6,776 nt of DNA. Origin: Spirochaetaceae bacterium (GTDB lineage Bacteria; Spirochaetota; Spirochaetia; Treponematales; Breznakiellaceae). The position numbers and the translations under genes are program-made. The notes beneath the pieces are model-generated. The model made no database searches, was not told the DNA's origin, and saw nothing but the letters and a program-made list of their open reading frames with translations. Position 1 is the stretch's first letter; every line of letters begins with the position of its first letter. The stretch lies in contig JAITAM010000173.1 in the NCBI GenBank assembly GCA_031284085.1, forward strand, positions 1-6,776, written 5' to 3'. Below are positions 6,389 through 6,776 of the stretch, in pieces.

Positions 6389-6559
6389 GGAGGTCTGACC
6401 CCTTTTTAACCAGAGGTCAGAGGTCTGTCCTTAAGGTCAGGAGGTCTGACCCTTTTCAAACCCCTTTAAGGTCTATCCCTTTGAAAGATAAGGTCTGGAG
6501 GTCTGACCCCTTTCTGGAGGTCTGACCCTTTTTTAACCAGAGGTCAGAGGTCTGTCCTT
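6389..6559 (+). repeat. REP-like array: four GGAGGTCTGACCC units plus degenerate copies
   Basis: Exact GGAGGTCTGACCC cores stand at 6389, 6440, 6497 and 6516, and related AGAGGTCTGTCC forms at 6419-6430 and 6546-6557. A 44-nt block (6389-6432) recurs at 6516-6559 with one mismatch. A 19-nt unit is repeated in tandem at 6495-6513 and 6514-6532. The core holds GGTC-T-GACC symmetry, and neighbouring units pair as hairpins (for example GGTCAG with CTGACC at 6435-6451). All exact units point the same way, towards the transposase gene 79 nt downstream. GGAG heading an imperfect palindrome is the usual plan of REP elements linked to RAYT transposases. Confidence 0.85.
6435..6456 (+). terminator. REP-derived hairpin with T-tail, possible chemoreceptor terminator
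   Basis: GGTCAG (6435-6440) and CTGACC (6446-6451) form a perfect six-base-pair stem with a five-base loop, followed by CTTTTC. It lies 63 nt after the chemoreceptor stop. The stem is made of parts of two repeat units, so the array may have taken over termination for this gene. Confidence 0.4.
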
Positions 6560-6637
6560 TTCCAACCTGAAAGATTTTTCAAGATTTTTACTCCTCTATT
6601 GAAGCAAAAATGCAAATGCCCCCGTACTAAGTGTATT

Positions 6638-6776
6638 ATGTCAAGGAAACTTAGAGGCCCAACTGACAAAGGTGAGACTTGTCATGTGATTTCAACTGTT
6701 AATCGAAGAGCCCGCGGATTAAAACGGAAAAAAATGAAAGCTCTCTTTATAAAGGTTGTTCAAGAAGCAAAAGAAC
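6638..6776 (+). CDS. REP-associated tyrosine transposase, N-terminal part (3' partial)
   Basis: From the ATG at 6638, 46 open codons run to the window edge, starting MSRKLRGPTDKGETCHVIST and then VNRRARGLKRKKMKALFIKV. The pattern M.RKLR, a short gap, xHVIS..NR, then a basic F..V/L helix is the N-terminus of Y1_Tnp/RAYT proteins (usually MSRKLR...YHVISR.NR). The HUH pair and the catalytic tyrosine lie further on and cannot be checked. Such enzymes nick and join single-stranded DNA at REP hairpins. No in-frame start lies nearby upstream, and no Shine-Dalgarno site is visible. TACTAA at 6625-6630 could be a -10 box close to the ATG. Normal Y is replaced by Cys in CHVIS. Whether the gene is intact is unknown. 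Confidence 0.72.
   Translation, partial: MSRKLRGPTDKGETCHVISTVNRRARGLKRKKMKALFIKVVQEAKE

Larger units (their letters stand above)
6389..6776 (+). mobile_element. RAYT/REP module (incomplete at the window edge)
   Basis: The repeat array and the start of a Y1-type transposase gene lie side by side, the standard arrangement of REP sequences with their RAYT. RAYTs are usually single-copy genes domesticated from IS200/IS605-type transposases and process single-stranded REP hairpins. The right boundary and any downstream repeats are outside the window, so the full extent is unknown. Confidence 0.6.

Noticed and set aside
6389..6559. CRISPR array
   Set aside because: The units are short, irregularly spaced and share similar intervening sequence; there are no unique spacers of constant length.
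1..6776. A new multi-gene defence or biosynthetic system
   Set aside because: The genes are recognisable housekeeping, transport, chemotaxis and RAYT functions on alternating strands without operon structure.

Overview
The window looks like chromosomal DNA from a host-associated spirochete, most likely a Treponema or close relative. This is inferred from protein style: a large orphan sugar-binding lipoprotein, an MCP with a [13 protein letters not shown] tip and an RFKV-type C-terminus, and a bacterial AsnRS next to a stand-alone RNase HI. No rRNA or species marker is present, so the genus is a judgement and not a proof.

Layout, left to right. The window opens in the last 35 codons of a UvrD/Rep-family helicase (+). 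A short spacer follows with one copy of a GGAGGTCTGACCC repeat, a perfect 18-bp palindrome and a good sigma-70-type promoter. This promoter drives a 527-residue lipoprotein of the ABC-transporter solute-binding type (+). Its 3' side carries two strong hairpins that overlap each other and cannot both form. Next comes rnhA (RNase HI, minus strand), convergent with the lipoprotein gene and divergent from asnS (asparaginyl-tRNA synthetase, +). After asnS lies a 223-nt spacer with two imperfect ~38-nt direct repeats, each resembling a sigma-28 promoter, and a 12-bp palindrome. A 728-residue transmembrane chemoreceptor (+) follows. The right end is a dense array of the same GGAGGTCTGACCC repeat, then the first 46 codons of a REP-associated tyrosine transposase (RAYT, Y1/HUH superfamily), cut by the window edge.

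The genes do not form one operon. Housekeeping functions (DNA repair, R-loop removal, translation) alternate with environment-facing ones (nutrient capture, chemotaxis). Each gene appears to have its own start signals. The lipoprotein and the MCP have strong Shine-Dalgarno sites; asnS, rnhA and the transposase have none that I can see, and asnS has a possible -10 box placed for a leaderless transcript.

The most interesting part is the RAYT/REP module at the right edge, together with the solitary copy of its repeat about 6.25 kb upstream in the same orientation. This suggests a repeat family dispersed by, or co-evolving with, the adjacent transposase. I see no CRISPR array, tRNA, rRNA or recognisable defence cluster.
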